NCBI GenBank assembly: GCA_965227905.1
Contig: OZ245780.1
Span: forward strand, 1,178,001 to 1,242,000
Direction: 5' to 3'
Source: CBDDHT01 sp965227905
Lineage (GTDB): Bacteria > Pseudomonadota > Alphaproteobacteria > Rhizobiales > Methyloligellaceae
DNA: 64,000 bases
Positions 9,135 to 17,189 of the stretch are shown piece by piece. The notes under the pieces are model-generated. The model was not told the origin of the DNA. It worked only from the letters and a program-made list of their open reading frames with translations, and made no database searches. A program made the position numbers and the translations under genes. Numbering within the stretch: position 1 is the first letter of the stretch; each line of letters starts with the position of its first letter.

Positions 9135-9230
9135 CCCCTCACCCAAACCCTCTCCCGAGGGAGAGGGCTTCGAACCCTGAGTCTTCGCCACGGCGTCCCT
9201 TCTCCCTGGGGAGAAGGTTAGGATGAGGGG
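9135..9230. repeat. interspersed palindromic repeat (nested hairpins)
   Basis: This 96-base element has outer arms CCCCTCACCCAAACC and GGTTAGGATGAGGGG that pair at 13 of 15 positions, and two inner perfect hairpins: CCCTCTCCC/GGGAGAGGG (9148-9167) and CCTTCTCCC/GGGAGAAGG (9198-9217). The sequence style (CCCTCACCC...CTCTCCC) is that of short interspersed repeats common in proteobacterial intergenic regions. It lies between the lysR and lysE-like genes and could end transcription from either side, though no T-run follows. Confidence 0.75.
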
Positions 9231-9293
9231 ATTGATTTGACGATTGAGAGAAGATGACCGCGGCTGAACAAGATCGCCCCGGCCATGAGCCGC

Positions 9294-9935
9294 TCAAGTC
9301 CGGCTCGTTAGAAGCTTGACGCCCGCAAACGCAAAGAAGGCACCGAGCGTGCCTTGAATGATACGTCGGGCTTTGCCGTAGACACGGACCATGGGCGCTG
9401 TCGAAAATGCGACGGCGTAGGCGTAATGTATCGTAAGCGAGAAAAACGTCGTTCCGACGACGATCGCAATGGCGACCCAGAGCGGCGCGTCGGCCTTGAG
9501 GCCAAGCGAAAAGATCGCGATCCAGGCCAGCACGGCCTTCGGGTTGGTCATCTGAACAATCAATCCACGCAAATAGTAATGACGTGGCGTCATGGCGTCG
9601 CCATCCAACGCGATCGCTTCTATGTCGTGGCGCGACGCAGCGGAACGGAAGGCCTTATAGGCCAGCCAGAGTAAAAACAGACCGCCGGCGACCTTGATGA
9701 AAGTCAGTGCGGCTGCATAGGTCGACAGTAATGCCGACAGTCCCATGGCAGTCAGGACCGCCCAAATGAACGACCCTGTCGACACGCCAAGCGCCAGGGC
9801 GATACCTGACGACCTGCCGACACTCATTGACGTCCCCAAAATTGCAAGAATGTTGGGCCCCGGGCTCATGATCGAGAGCAGAAATGCGGCATAAGCCAGC
9901 AGGATACCGGGGACGTAGAGTGCAAACTGTTCCAT
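9294..9935 (-). CDS. LysE/RhtB family exporter
   Basis: The 213-residue protein has about six hydrophobic segments and the LysE family signature near the N-terminus (LLSIMSPGPNILAILGTSMSVG). Members export amino acids or related small amines across the inner membrane. The substrate is unknown. It is divergent, 81 bases apart, from a winged-helix regulator whose operator-like inverted repeat lies between them, so the exporter is probably controlled by that regulator. The ATG at 9935 is followed by a typical first membrane helix. Confidence 0.9.
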   Translation of the reverse strand: MEQFALYVPGILLAYAAFLLSIMSPGPNILAILGTSMSVGRSSGIALALGVSTGSFIWAVLTAMGLSALLSTYAAALTFIKVAGGLFLLWLAYKAFRSAASRHDIEAIALDGDAMTPRHYYLRGLIVQMTNPKAVLAWIAIFSLGLKADAPLWVAIAIVVGTTFFSLTIHYAYAVAFSTAPMVRVYGKARRIIQGTLGAFFAFAGVKLLTSRT

Positions 9936-9981
9936 GGATTCGGCCTATCGAAACGGTGTGAAGGAGACGTTCTCTACCATA

Positions 9982-10018
9982 TTGACTGCCATGTATAGTT
10001 TGGCAATTATCAAACTAT
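9982..10018. promoter_or_regulatory. promoter and inverted-repeat operator at the ArsR-type gene start
   Basis: A TTGACT -35 (9982-9987) and an AATTAT -10 (10005-10010) are 17 bases apart and predict a transcript starting at about 10017, the A of the start codon. The inverted repeat ATAGTTTG (9995-10002) and CAAACTAT (10011-10018), with an 8-base spacer, covers the -10 and the start codon. This looks like an autoregulatory operator on a leaderless gene; no Shine-Dalgarno sequence precedes the ATG. Confidence 0.6.
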
Positions 10019-10715
10019 GAAAGACGGTCCGGATTTTTCAGCGATTGCCGCTGCCATGGGGGATCCCGGGCGGGCCAACATGCTCCTGGCGCTCATGTCG
10101 GGAATGGCTCTTACAGCGGCAGAACTGGCGCGCGAGGCGGGAATTACTTCGTCTACTGCCAGCGGGCATCTTGCCAAGTTGAAGTCTGTCGGTCTGGTGA
10201 CCAGTGAGAAGTCAGGCCGTTATCGCTACTTCCGATTGACCGACACTGATGTGGCGCATGCAGTCGAAGCCCTCGTTACCGTTGCTGCCCGGGCCGGGCA
10301 TATGCGAAGCCGGCCGGGTCCGAAAGATGCGGAGATGCGGCTTGCGCGATCGTGCTACGACCATCTAGCTGGGCGGTTCTCGGTGGAGCTTTTCGAGCAT
10401 TGGCTTTCGGTCGGTGTGCTGCTCCGCGACGGTGAAACCGTGCGCTTGACGGAAGTGGGCTGCGAACATGTTGCCTCTATCGGAATAGATCTGGCTGCAC
10501 TGGAAAAGAGAAGGCGGCCGGTCTGTCGAACCTGCATCGATTGGAGTGAGCGCCGAAACCATCTCGGCGGTGGTCTCGGTGCTGCTGTGTTCGCTCATGC
10601 GCTCGCGCAAGGGTGGGCGCGCCGCGATAGCCGCTCGCGTATCGTGAGATTCAGCGCTGAAGGTGAGAAACGTTTTGCCCGCTGGTATGCCAGCGAGGGC
10701 ATTGCCAAACCCTAG
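10017..10715 (+). CDS. ArsR-type winged-helix transcriptional regulator
   Basis: The 232-residue protein has an N-terminal ArsR-like winged helix (residues about 5-80): AMGDPGRANMLLALMSG, then the recognition region ELAREAGITSSTASGHLAKLKSVGLV and a wing ending SGRYRYFRL. The C-terminal 130 residues contain a C-x2-C pair in RPVCRTCIDWSERRNHLGG, a pattern seen in a group of ArsR-like regulators. Whether it binds a metal is not known. It is divergent from the LysE-like exporter. The first codon is inside an inverted repeat, which predicts autorepression. Confidence 0.88.
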   Translation: MKDGPDFSAIAAAMGDPGRANMLLALMSGMALTAAELAREAGITSSTASGHLAKLKSVGLVTSEKSGRYRYFRLTDTDVAHAVEALVTVAARAGHMRSRPGPKDAEMRLARSCYDHLAGRFSVELFEHWLSVGVLLRDGETVRLTEVGCEHVASIGIDLAALEKRRRPVCRTCIDWSERRNHLGGGLGAAVFAHALAQGWARRDSRSRIVRFSAEGEKRFARWYASEGIAKP

Positions 10716-11563
10716 GTGGTCGTCGCGCCTGGTTTCCAGTGGGAGACTTCGTTCAAGTCCACCTCTCCGGTCCATTTGCCGGCCCGGTCCAGTTCTTCCG
10801 TCCCATGGGTATCAAGGAGGCGCTCGAAGTTCTCGCGTGGCGAGAGTTCATATCCCAGGCGGCTGTAAAGTGTGCCGAAGGCTTTCGCGTCGCTTACCAT
10901 GTAGCCCTCTTTGGCCAGATGATGATTGAGCGCCACGAGACCGACCTTCGAGGCGTTCGGTTCGCAGTGGAACATGGATTCGAGAACAAATACGCGTCCG
11001 AATGCAAGGCCGTACCCACCGCCGACCAAGTCTCCGTCTGCATTATGCACTTCGAAGGAATGCGCAAAGCCCTTTTCGAACAGTGTGCAGTATATGTCGG
11101 CGAGCTCTTTCCGGATCCACGTGAGTGGGGGGCGACCTGGGCGCGGTTCGGCGCACCGTCTGACGACGCTCGCAAAGTCCGAATCGAATGTGACCCGGTA
11201 ACCGGAGTTTCTGATTTTGGAACGCAGGCGGGCGTTGATCTTAAGGGCGTTCGGGTTGATCACCATCCGCTCGGCCAGTGTCCACCACTTCAATGGACCG
11301 GCATGAGATTCGAGAAAAAAGCCGAGCCGGTTGGCTTGCAACACTGTTTCGGCAGTGATGCGGTGGGCAATGCCGCCGAACAGCATCTCGAGGGCAACCA
11401 CATTGTCGCGCGATGGCATGCGAACGCCACCCTTCAGAAGACTGATTGCTCCTGCCAAAAAGAGTTTGGGCACATGCCGGACACGGTTCGGATGGAACGT
11501 GTAGGCGATAGCGACAGGCCAGCGAATAACCGGTTCGAATGTCTGTGCCAATGTGGAGGACAT
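10712..11563 (-). CDS. aat: leucyl/phenylalanyl-tRNA--protein transferase-like protein
   Basis: The core matches the Aat family, which adds Leu or Phe to protein N-termini for N-end-rule degradation: FDSDFASVVRRCAEPRPGRPPLTWI, KGFAHSFEVHNADGDLVGGGYG, ESMFHCEPNASKVGLVALNHHL and YSRLGYELSPRENFERLLD align with the family's conserved blocks. At 283 residues it is longer than usual (about 200-240) because of an N-terminal extension, and the front of the domain is divergent. The ATG at 11563 has an AGGAG eight bases upstream and is preferred to a GTG at 11617. It may be a specialised paralog; no clpS or clpA is nearby. Confidence 0.75.
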   Translation of the reverse strand: MSSTLAQTFEPVIRWPVAIAYTFHPNRVRHVPKLFLAGAISLLKGGVRMPSRDNVVALEMLFGGIAHRITAETVLQANRLGFFLESHAGPLKWWTLAERMVINPNALKINARLRSKIRNSGYRVTFDSDFASVVRRCAEPRPGRPPLTWIRKELADIYCTLFEKGFAHSFEVHNADGDLVGGGYGLAFGRVFVLESMFHCEPNASKVGLVALNHHLAKEGYMVSDAKAFGTLYSRLGYELSPRENFERLLDTHGTEELDRAGKWTGEVDLNEVSHWKPGATTT

Positions 11564-11616
11564 GCCTTGGCTCCTGGGATGTATGTTGCGAGCAACGCCC
11601 GATCGTCTTGGATGCA

Positions 11617-11907
11617 CTAACCGGTCGGTTTGAGAGACCCTTCAGATGCGTCTCGTTCGGCCTCAAGTCTTTGAAGACTCTGGCGGATCTTTCGCAGACG
11701 AACCCGAAATGCAATGGCGCAGGATGGGTAGGCCACATTGCCGGGATCTGTAATGCCGGACTTGGATTCAGCGTCTTCGATTTCGATTTCCAACGAAGCG
11801 GCCGTCTCGGTCAGGTCGGCGATCATCAGGTTGATCTCATGGGCCCTCTGCTGTTCGAACTGTGTCGTCCAGGGCGCCTGTTCGGTAGATGTTTCGTTTA
11901 AGCTCAT
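11617..11907 (-). CDS. small helical protein of unknown function
   Basis: The 96-residue product is hydrophilic and predicted helical, with two charged segments that look like short coiled coils (HEINLMIADLTETAASLEIEIEDAES and RVRLRKIRQSLQRLEAERDA). It contains one cysteine and no signal or membrane segment. It precedes the aat-like gene on the same strand by 53 bases, so the two may be co-transcribed. The family is not recognised. Confidence 0.5.
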   Translation of the reverse strand: MSLNETSTEQAPWTTQFEQQRAHEINLMIADLTETAASLEIEIEDAESKSGITDPGNVAYPSCAIAFRVRLRKIRQSLQRLEAERDASEGSLKPTG

Positions 11908-12450
11908 GTTCTGTCCAAATCGCTCTGCTTATGAGGTTTCACATGCCTAACGATTCAATTTCCGTGCCGGTCGGATGCGCCTTTCCGGCCGTTGATGGTA
12001 AATTTTTTGTGCCGGAATAGGACAGGGGACCGTTGCGCGACAGCAATACGGCACGTTTGTGCGGATTTGGAGCAGTGGAGTCGACGAGGGACCTGACTTG
12101 TGCCCAGAGGCAACTGCAAGTATCAGGATGGCAGAGATTCCGCGAAATTCGGGTCGAAGCGCTCACCTATTTGCTGAATACGATCCGGTGAGGTCCGATA
12201 AGAATTCACGGTTTGTCGACAGAATACCGGGATTTTGGACGTAACAACTGATCGACAGACATCCGCCGCTCGGCGGGGAGGGCATTTTTCCGAAAGATTT
12301 CAATTCCACATTCGCTCGGCCGCAGTCACACCTTAATCGGTATGCTAGACAGCGATTTGCACGATAGACTAATTCATGAACTGACCCCTGACTGGAACGG
12401 TTGGCCTTGAATCGGCCGGTTTCACGAAACGACACGGGATTGCGACGACT
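11908..12450. other. 543-base stretch without a supported gene
   Basis: Short open frames occur on both strands here, but none has a family resemblance, a good ribosome-binding site or protein-like composition. The region should contain the promoters of the 11907 (minus) and lpxD (plus) genes; no confident promoter, repeat or RNA gene was seen. Confidence 0.5.
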
Positions 12451-13503
12451 ATGGTGGACTCACGTTTCTTTACGTCCCGTGGCCCCTTCACTCTTGCGGA
12501 TATCGCTGAGCGGACCGGCTCCTCGCTGAGCAATGCTGCCAGCGGCGACGTATCCATCACAGGCGTTGCATCGCTCGAAACCGCCGGAGATGGCGATATC
12601 AGCTTCCTGATCGACAAGAAGCGCCTTAAAGATTTTCAGAGTTCGAACGCCGTTGCCTGTTTCGTAAGTGCTGATTCGGTCGATGATGCGCCGACGGGCA
12701 TGGCAGTGCTGATCAATAAGGATCCGCGTCTGGCATTCGCCATCGTCTCTACGATGCTGTTCCCCGAGGCGGAGGCCGACGGTCAGATAAGCGCATCCGC
12801 GAATATCGCGCCGAGTGCCGAGATCGGAGAGGGAACAACGGTCGAGCCGGGTGCCGTCATCGAGGCCGGCGCATCGGTAGGCTCCGGTTGCATCATTGGG
12901 GCAAACTCGGTGATCGGTCCGAACGTTGTGCTCGGAGACGGTTGCAGGATTTCAAAGAATGTCTCGATCACCCATAGCATCATCGGAAACAACGTGATCG
13001 TTCACTCCGGCGCCAGTTTGGGTCAGGACGGTTTCGGCTATGTTCAGGATGGGCAGGGTTTGCGAAAAGTGCCGCAGCTCGGCCGCTTGATCGTGCATGA
13101 CGATGTCGAGATCGGTGCCAACAGTGCTGTCGACCGCGGAACCAGCGACGACACTGTGATCGGCCAGGGCACAAAGATCGATAATCTCGTTCAGATCGGA
13201 CACAATTGCCGCGTTGGCCGATATTGCATCCTTTGCGGTCAAAGCGGACTGGCCGGGAGTGTGACCCTTGGCGATGGTGTTGTCATCGGCGGGCAGGTCG
13301 CTGTCGTGGACCATTGCCATGTCGAGTCTGGAGCCCGGGTCGGCGGAAAGAGCGGTGTGACGCGCCGCGTGGCAGCCGGAACCGAAGTGCTCGGTTATCC
13401 GGCAAAGCCCGCGAAGGAATGGCGTCTCGAGCAAATCGCGCTCAAGCGGCTTGGCAAGGAAATTCAGGCAAAACGAAAACCCCGAAAGTCAGACGATACC
13501 TGA
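12451..13503 (+). CDS. lpxD: UDP-3-O-acylglucosamine N-acyltransferase
   Basis: The 350-residue protein has the LpxD layout: an N-terminal uridine-binding domain (about residues 1-100, with FTLADIAERTGSS and GVASLETAGDGDISFL), then a left-handed beta helix of hexapeptide repeats, and a C-terminal helical tail (KEWRLEQIALKRL). The catalytic histidine lies in KIDNLVQIGHNCRVG, and SGASLGQDGFGYV is the acyl-carrier/substrate loop. The enzyme transfers 3-hydroxyacyl chains to UDP-glucosamine in lipid A synthesis. It stands alone, away from the usual bamA-lpxD-fabZ-lpxA run, so it may be a paralog with a special acyl preference. It is followed by a strong hairpin. Confidence 0.93.
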   Translation: MVDSRFFTSRGPFTLADIAERTGSSLSNAASGDVSITGVASLETAGDGDISFLIDKKRLKDFQSSNAVACFVSADSVDDAPTGMAVLINKDPRLAFAIVSTMLFPEAEADGQISASANIAPSAEIGEGTTVEPGAVIEAGASVGSGCIIGANSVIGPNVVLGDGCRISKNVSITHSIIGNNVIVHSGASLGQDGFGYVQDGQGLRKVPQLGRLIVHDDVEIGANSAVDRGTSDDTVIGQGTKIDNLVQIGHNCRVGRYCILCGQSGLAGSVTLGDGVVIGGQVAVVDHCHVESGARVGGKSGVTRRVAAGTEVLGYPAKPAKEWRLEQIALKRLGKEIQAKRKPRKSDDT

Positions 13504-13534
13504 AGCGATTGTCGCCTCTCTTTGGATGAGATTC

Positions 13535-13569
13535 TGAAAAAAGAAAGGGCAGGCGAATTGCGCCTGCCC
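13535..13569 (-). terminator. terminator between lpxD and the peroxidase gene
   Basis: A perfect 9-base stem, GGGCAGGCG (13547-13555) and CGCCTGCCC (13561-13569), encloses a 5-base loop. Read on the minus strand it is followed by TTTCTTTTTTC, so it is a good intrinsic terminator for the peroxidase gene. The stem may also act on lpxD transcripts. Confidence 0.85.
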
Positions 13570-13603
13570 CATCCGACCCATACAGCGTGAACGCTGCCGC
13601 TTA

Positions 13604-16264
13604 TCAGAATGTCATGTCGTCGGTGTCGAACTGGTCCCAGTCCGTTACGCCTTCGATTGTGACCCGGTTTCCGTGATAGTCGCCGACGACCAGATAGCCG
13701 TTGGGATCATCGTTTAGACTGCCCCACAGCTCATAGATGCCTGTCACGCCATTCTCACCGAAGTGGATTTTATCGACACCCTTCTCATAACCATTGATCG
13801 TATCCTTGCCCTGACTGATGACGAAGACATCGTCTTTGTCGGTCCCGACATAGATATCGTTTCCGTCGGAGCCGGTAATCTTGCCCGTATCGTCCGGGTC
13901 CGGCTGTCCGTGCCCAGGCGTTTCGATGGTCTGGTCTGAAAAACTCAGCAGTTCGATATTGATGAGTTTGTCGGTTCCATCGGCGCCATTGTCGAGGTGC
14001 CGTACCGTCGTGTACCCGTGCTCATCGGTGACCACTTCATAGTTCGCGAACAGATCCGTGAAGAATGCTGTATCCAGATCGCCGGCGCCGCCGTCCATAT
14101 AGTCATTGCCGCCGCCGCCATACAACGCATCATCGCCGTCGCCACCAAAAAGGTGGTCATTGCCGCCAATGCTGCCTGCAGTCACATCGATCCCATCGCC
14201 ATAGAGCGTATCATTGCCAGCCTTGCCGGCAAGATAGTCGTCGCCGCCGATCGTGCCATCGCCGAGATGGGTGGCATCGCCGATCAGGATGTCGTCACCG
14301 CGTCCGCCATTGAGCGCATCGTCGCCTGCCACATCGTCTGGCCCGAGTGCTTTGATTGCATCGCCGGCCATCCGGTCGTCGCCGGCACCGCCTCGCATGT
14401 CGTCATGACCGACACCACCCTCCATGACATCGTCGTCGTAACCGCCATGCATCCAGTCGTTGCCGGCACCGCCCGACATACGATCGTCGCCGCGACCGCC
14501 TTCCATGGCATCATCGCCATCATCGCCATTGACGACATCGTTTCCGTTAAACCCTCGCAGATAATCGTCACCTGCGCCGCCATAGAGGTCGTCATCGCCG
14601 TCCAGACCGACGAGATTGTCGTGACCGCCACGACCAACGATCAGGTCATGACTGTCCGTTCCTTCGAGATAGTCGTCGCCGTCCGTACCGACGATGCGCT
14701 CGTGAGCGATGAAGACATCGTCCTGGAGATGATCGATCCCGGTCGTGCGCAACAGAACGTCCGAGAAGTTCGTGTCCTTGATATCGGCGAGAAGTTCAGG
14801 GAATTCGGCAAGACGCTCTTCGAAATAAAAGCGGTCGCCGTCGCGAAGTCGCATGAACTGATCGAGGACAATCGCATGAAACGTGGCGCCAAGCTGGGAG
14901 CCGGCGACCTTTTCCTCTGCCAGACCGCCGACCCACAGATCGACATCTTCAATGGACCCGTAGACGGCGGCGAACTGAGCTGCGAGTTCGGCATTGCTGG
15001 TGAGCTCTGAGAAGCTCACATATGCCGGCAAGCCAAGTGCAACACGCATATCGTTGAGGGTCGGTATGCCGTGGTCGCGGCCGCGCATGATATTTAAGGA
15101 AGCGAGATCGCTTCCGGGGCCACCTTGCCCGAACAGCAGATTGCGGACATCGTCGACGATATTCTCATCGATCTGCTGGGCTTTCGAACTGCTCAATCCG
15201 CGGACCAGCGGATCGACGCCGTCACCTCCATCAAGGGCTGCCGGATTGAAGAAGGCCTGGAACAGATCCAGATGGCCAGACTCACTTTCCGAGCCATCTT
15301 CCTTGGTCCGGTGCAGGACGCTGCTGAGCTGACTGTGACCTAAGCGGTAGGCTGCGGTAGCAAATTCGGTTGAAATCGAAGGATCGATACTCGAGTCGTA
15401 ACCTTGATACTCCGGTATGTTCTCGGCGCCGAGCAGGAACGGAACATATTCGTTGAACACGACATTCTGATACTCGGCTTCGACGATGATCTTCGCGCCG
15501 GTGAAGAGTTGTTCCTCCGTCCAGTCGGGATGCTCCTCACGCAGTCTGTCGACCTGATAATTGTGCTCGCGAATCCAGACGGTATGCATCGAGATGAGAG
15601 CGCTGTTCTCGTTCATGCGAATGTCGCCGCCCACAAACATCCCGTCGTGACTGCCGCCATCTACCACGTCGGGATGATCGGAATCGAAATCCGGATAAAT
15701 GCTCCGCAGCTGGCCGAGGGTGGGCGCCGAGTCGTCGTCGCCTGTCAGAAGATAGGCACTCTCGCCTGCGTCGGCTCGCAGAAGCTTGGTGACTTCCTCG
15801 CTCGAACCATAGACATTGCTGGCATCGGCAAAGCTCGTAATTGCGTTTGTTTGCTCGCGCGCGACGCCATTCACACCGGTCCCATCGGCAACGCTCGACC
15901 GTGTAAGGGTAATCGGCTGACCCTGCTGAAAGACGGGATCGTTCGCGGGAATGCTGACGACGAGCTGCTCGCCGGACGCAGCGGGCGTCAGATCGATGTC
16001 GTGATCGATAAACTGACCGAAAAACGTGAAGAGATCCGAAGCGCCAAATGCACTTTCAGTGTCTTGCTCTTGATCGACGATCGTATTCGAAATCTCGCGA
16101 GCGTTCGGACCTTGTCTGATGCTGCCGACATTGTCGGCGTAGTCGGCATCCGTAAGGCGTTTGAATTGGGTGTTTGCCCCGCCGCGTTCCGTATCAGCCA
16201 GATTGTTTCCCTTGCCGTCGGCGGTACGCTGTTCAAGAGTCAACAAGCCATCTGTGAACGCCAT
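13604..16264 (-). CDS. RTX haem peroxidase (animal-peroxidase family)
   Basis: The 886-residue protein has an animal-type haem peroxidase domain (about residues 30-530) with the distal histidine in FTFFGQFIDHDIDLTP, a calcium-loop-like region after it, the catalytic arginine context RMNENSALISMHTVWIREHN, and LNIMRGRDHGIPTLND. It continues into glycine/aspartate-rich nonapeptide calcium-binding (RTX) repeats from about residue 540 to 730 (pattern GGxGDDxxx), and a C-terminal beta domain. There is no N-terminal signal peptide, as expected for type I secretion. The likely role is an extracellular peroxidase or haloperoxidase. No secretion genes are adjacent. An RBS GGAGG precedes the ATG. Confidence 0.93.
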   Translation of the reverse strand: MAFTDGLLTLEQRTADGKGNNLADTERGGANTQFKRLTDADYADNVGSIRQGPNAREISNTIVDQEQDTESAFGASDLFTFFGQFIDHDIDLTPAASGEQLVVSIPANDPVFQQGQPITLTRSSVADGTGVNGVAREQTNAITSFADASNVYGSSEEVTKLLRADAGESAYLLTGDDDSAPTLGQLRSIYPDFDSDHPDVVDGGSHDGMFVGGDIRMNENSALISMHTVWIREHNYQVDRLREEHPDWTEEQLFTGAKIIVEAEYQNVVFNEYVPFLLGAENIPEYQGYDSSIDPSISTEFATAAYRLGHSQLSSVLHRTKEDGSESESGHLDLFQAFFNPAALDGGDGVDPLVRGLSSSKAQQIDENIVDDVRNLLFGQGGPGSDLASLNIMRGRDHGIPTLNDMRVALGLPAYVSFSELTSNAELAAQFAAVYGSIEDVDLWVGGLAEEKVAGSQLGATFHAIVLDQFMRLRDGDRFYFEERLAEFPELLADIKDTNFSDVLLRTTGIDHLQDDVFIAHERIVGTDGDDYLEGTDSHDLIVGRGGHDNLVGLDGDDDLYGGAGDDYLRGFNGNDVVNGDDGDDAMEGGRGDDRMSGGAGNDWMHGGYDDDVMEGGVGHDDMRGGAGDDRMAGDAIKALGPDDVAGDDALNGGRGDDILIGDATHLGDGTIGGDDYLAGKAGNDTLYGDGIDVTAGSIGGNDHLFGGDGDDALYGGGGNDYMDGGAGDLDTAFFTDLFANYEVVTDEHGYTTVRHLDNGADGTDKLINIELLSFSDQTIETPGHGQPDPDDTGKITGSDGNDIYVGTDKDDVFVISQGKDTINGYEKGVDKIHFGENGVTGIYELWGSLNDDPNGYLVVGDYHGNRVTIEGVTDWDQFDTDDMTF

Positions 16265-16396
16265 ACTTTCCTCCGCAATAACGTCCTGCCACGCCTGGAG
16301 GCGCTACTTCACAAGACTGTGAATACGTCTTGCGGAGCCAATGGTCTGCATGCGGATGGATTAATCATAAACAAGGGAGGTAAACTGTGACAGCAA

Positions 16397-17080
16397 TCAG
16401 GCCGGCGCGTTGTTTGCCCTTGCCTTGAGAAAGGCTGCGATATGGAAATGCGCCTGGGCAGGTTCGTATATGAAGTCGTGCCCGACGGGGCATGCGCGTC
16501 TGGCACGGCAACCTTCATTTCGGCAGTCTCCGCCGTCTTGCGAGTCGACGTGGCGAACACAGGCATCCACATCGTATGACGAACCGCTGAACGCGTTCAC
16601 AGGGCAAGTCGAAAGACATGGTTTGTCCGGGCAAGTGTCGCATGGGGACGGTCGCGTGTCGGGTGCCGGCAGATCAATGATTTCGGCGAATGCGAGTGCA
16701 CCGCGATACGCATGCCATAGCCCATAGTCGGGATGGATGAAAACACCCAAGGGCGAGGCGTGACAGGCCTCTGCTTTCTGTGCCCAGCGCTGAAAAGGAA
16801 GATGCGGTTTTGCGAACGGGAAAAACGCCTTCGCATTGTGCTCAGCCGCGATCGTGTCGAGCACATCGCGTGACCAGTCGTCGAGCAGGTGCGTGCTCGG
16901 GTCACGCTCGGAAACGAACCGGTTCCACATCGTGGGACCAGCGTTGCCCACCAAAATCAGTGTGCCGGTGGGACGGTCTTCGAAAGTGTTCGGAACGGCA
17001 TCGCCGACAACGGGATGGAAAGCGCCACGCGGTGTCAGCCCGGCATCGCGAATGGACTGCTCAATCTCTTCTATCTGCAT
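16397..17080 (-). CDS. cysteine-rich ferredoxin-like iron-sulfur protein
   Basis: The 227-residue protein carries a 4Fe-4S-like cluster region in its C-terminal half: CDTCPDKPCLSTCP followed, about 20 residues on, by CVRHVDSQDGGDCRNEGCRARRACP. The spacing C-x2-C-x4-C-x3-C-P resembles one ferredoxin-type cluster, and four more cysteines could hold a second. The first 130 residues (FHPVVGDAVPNTFEDRPTGTLILVGNAG) resemble the region before the clusters in QueG-like proteins, but the corrinoid-binding part of QueG is not evident. It is probably a cytosolic redox protein of unknown partner. It is on the same strand as the peroxidase but separated by 132 bases. Confidence 0.75.
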   Translation of the reverse strand: MQIEEIEQSIRDAGLTPRGAFHPVVGDAVPNTFEDRPTGTLILVGNAGPTMWNRFVSERDPSTHLLDDWSRDVLDTIAAEHNAKAFFPFAKPHLPFQRWAQKAEACHASPLGVFIHPDYGLWHAYRGALAFAEIIDLPAPDTRPSPCDTCPDKPCLSTCPVNAFSGSSYDVDACVRHVDSQDGGDCRNEGCRARRACPVGHDFIYEPAQAHFHIAAFLKARANNAPA

Positions 17081-17189
17081 AGGTCGATTGAAATAGCACC
17101 ACCGGCATCATTCGCAAACCGGGACTTGCAAATGGGCGGGCGCCCCCACGAGAGCAGGGGCGCCGCTGGCAATCGTCGTTGGATTGCCG

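Noticed and set aside
14065..14637. Open frames opposite and within the RTX repeats of the peroxidase gene, rich in Arg, His and Met.
   Set aside because: They are a by-product of the repetitive Gly/Asp codons read in other frames; no family resemblance.
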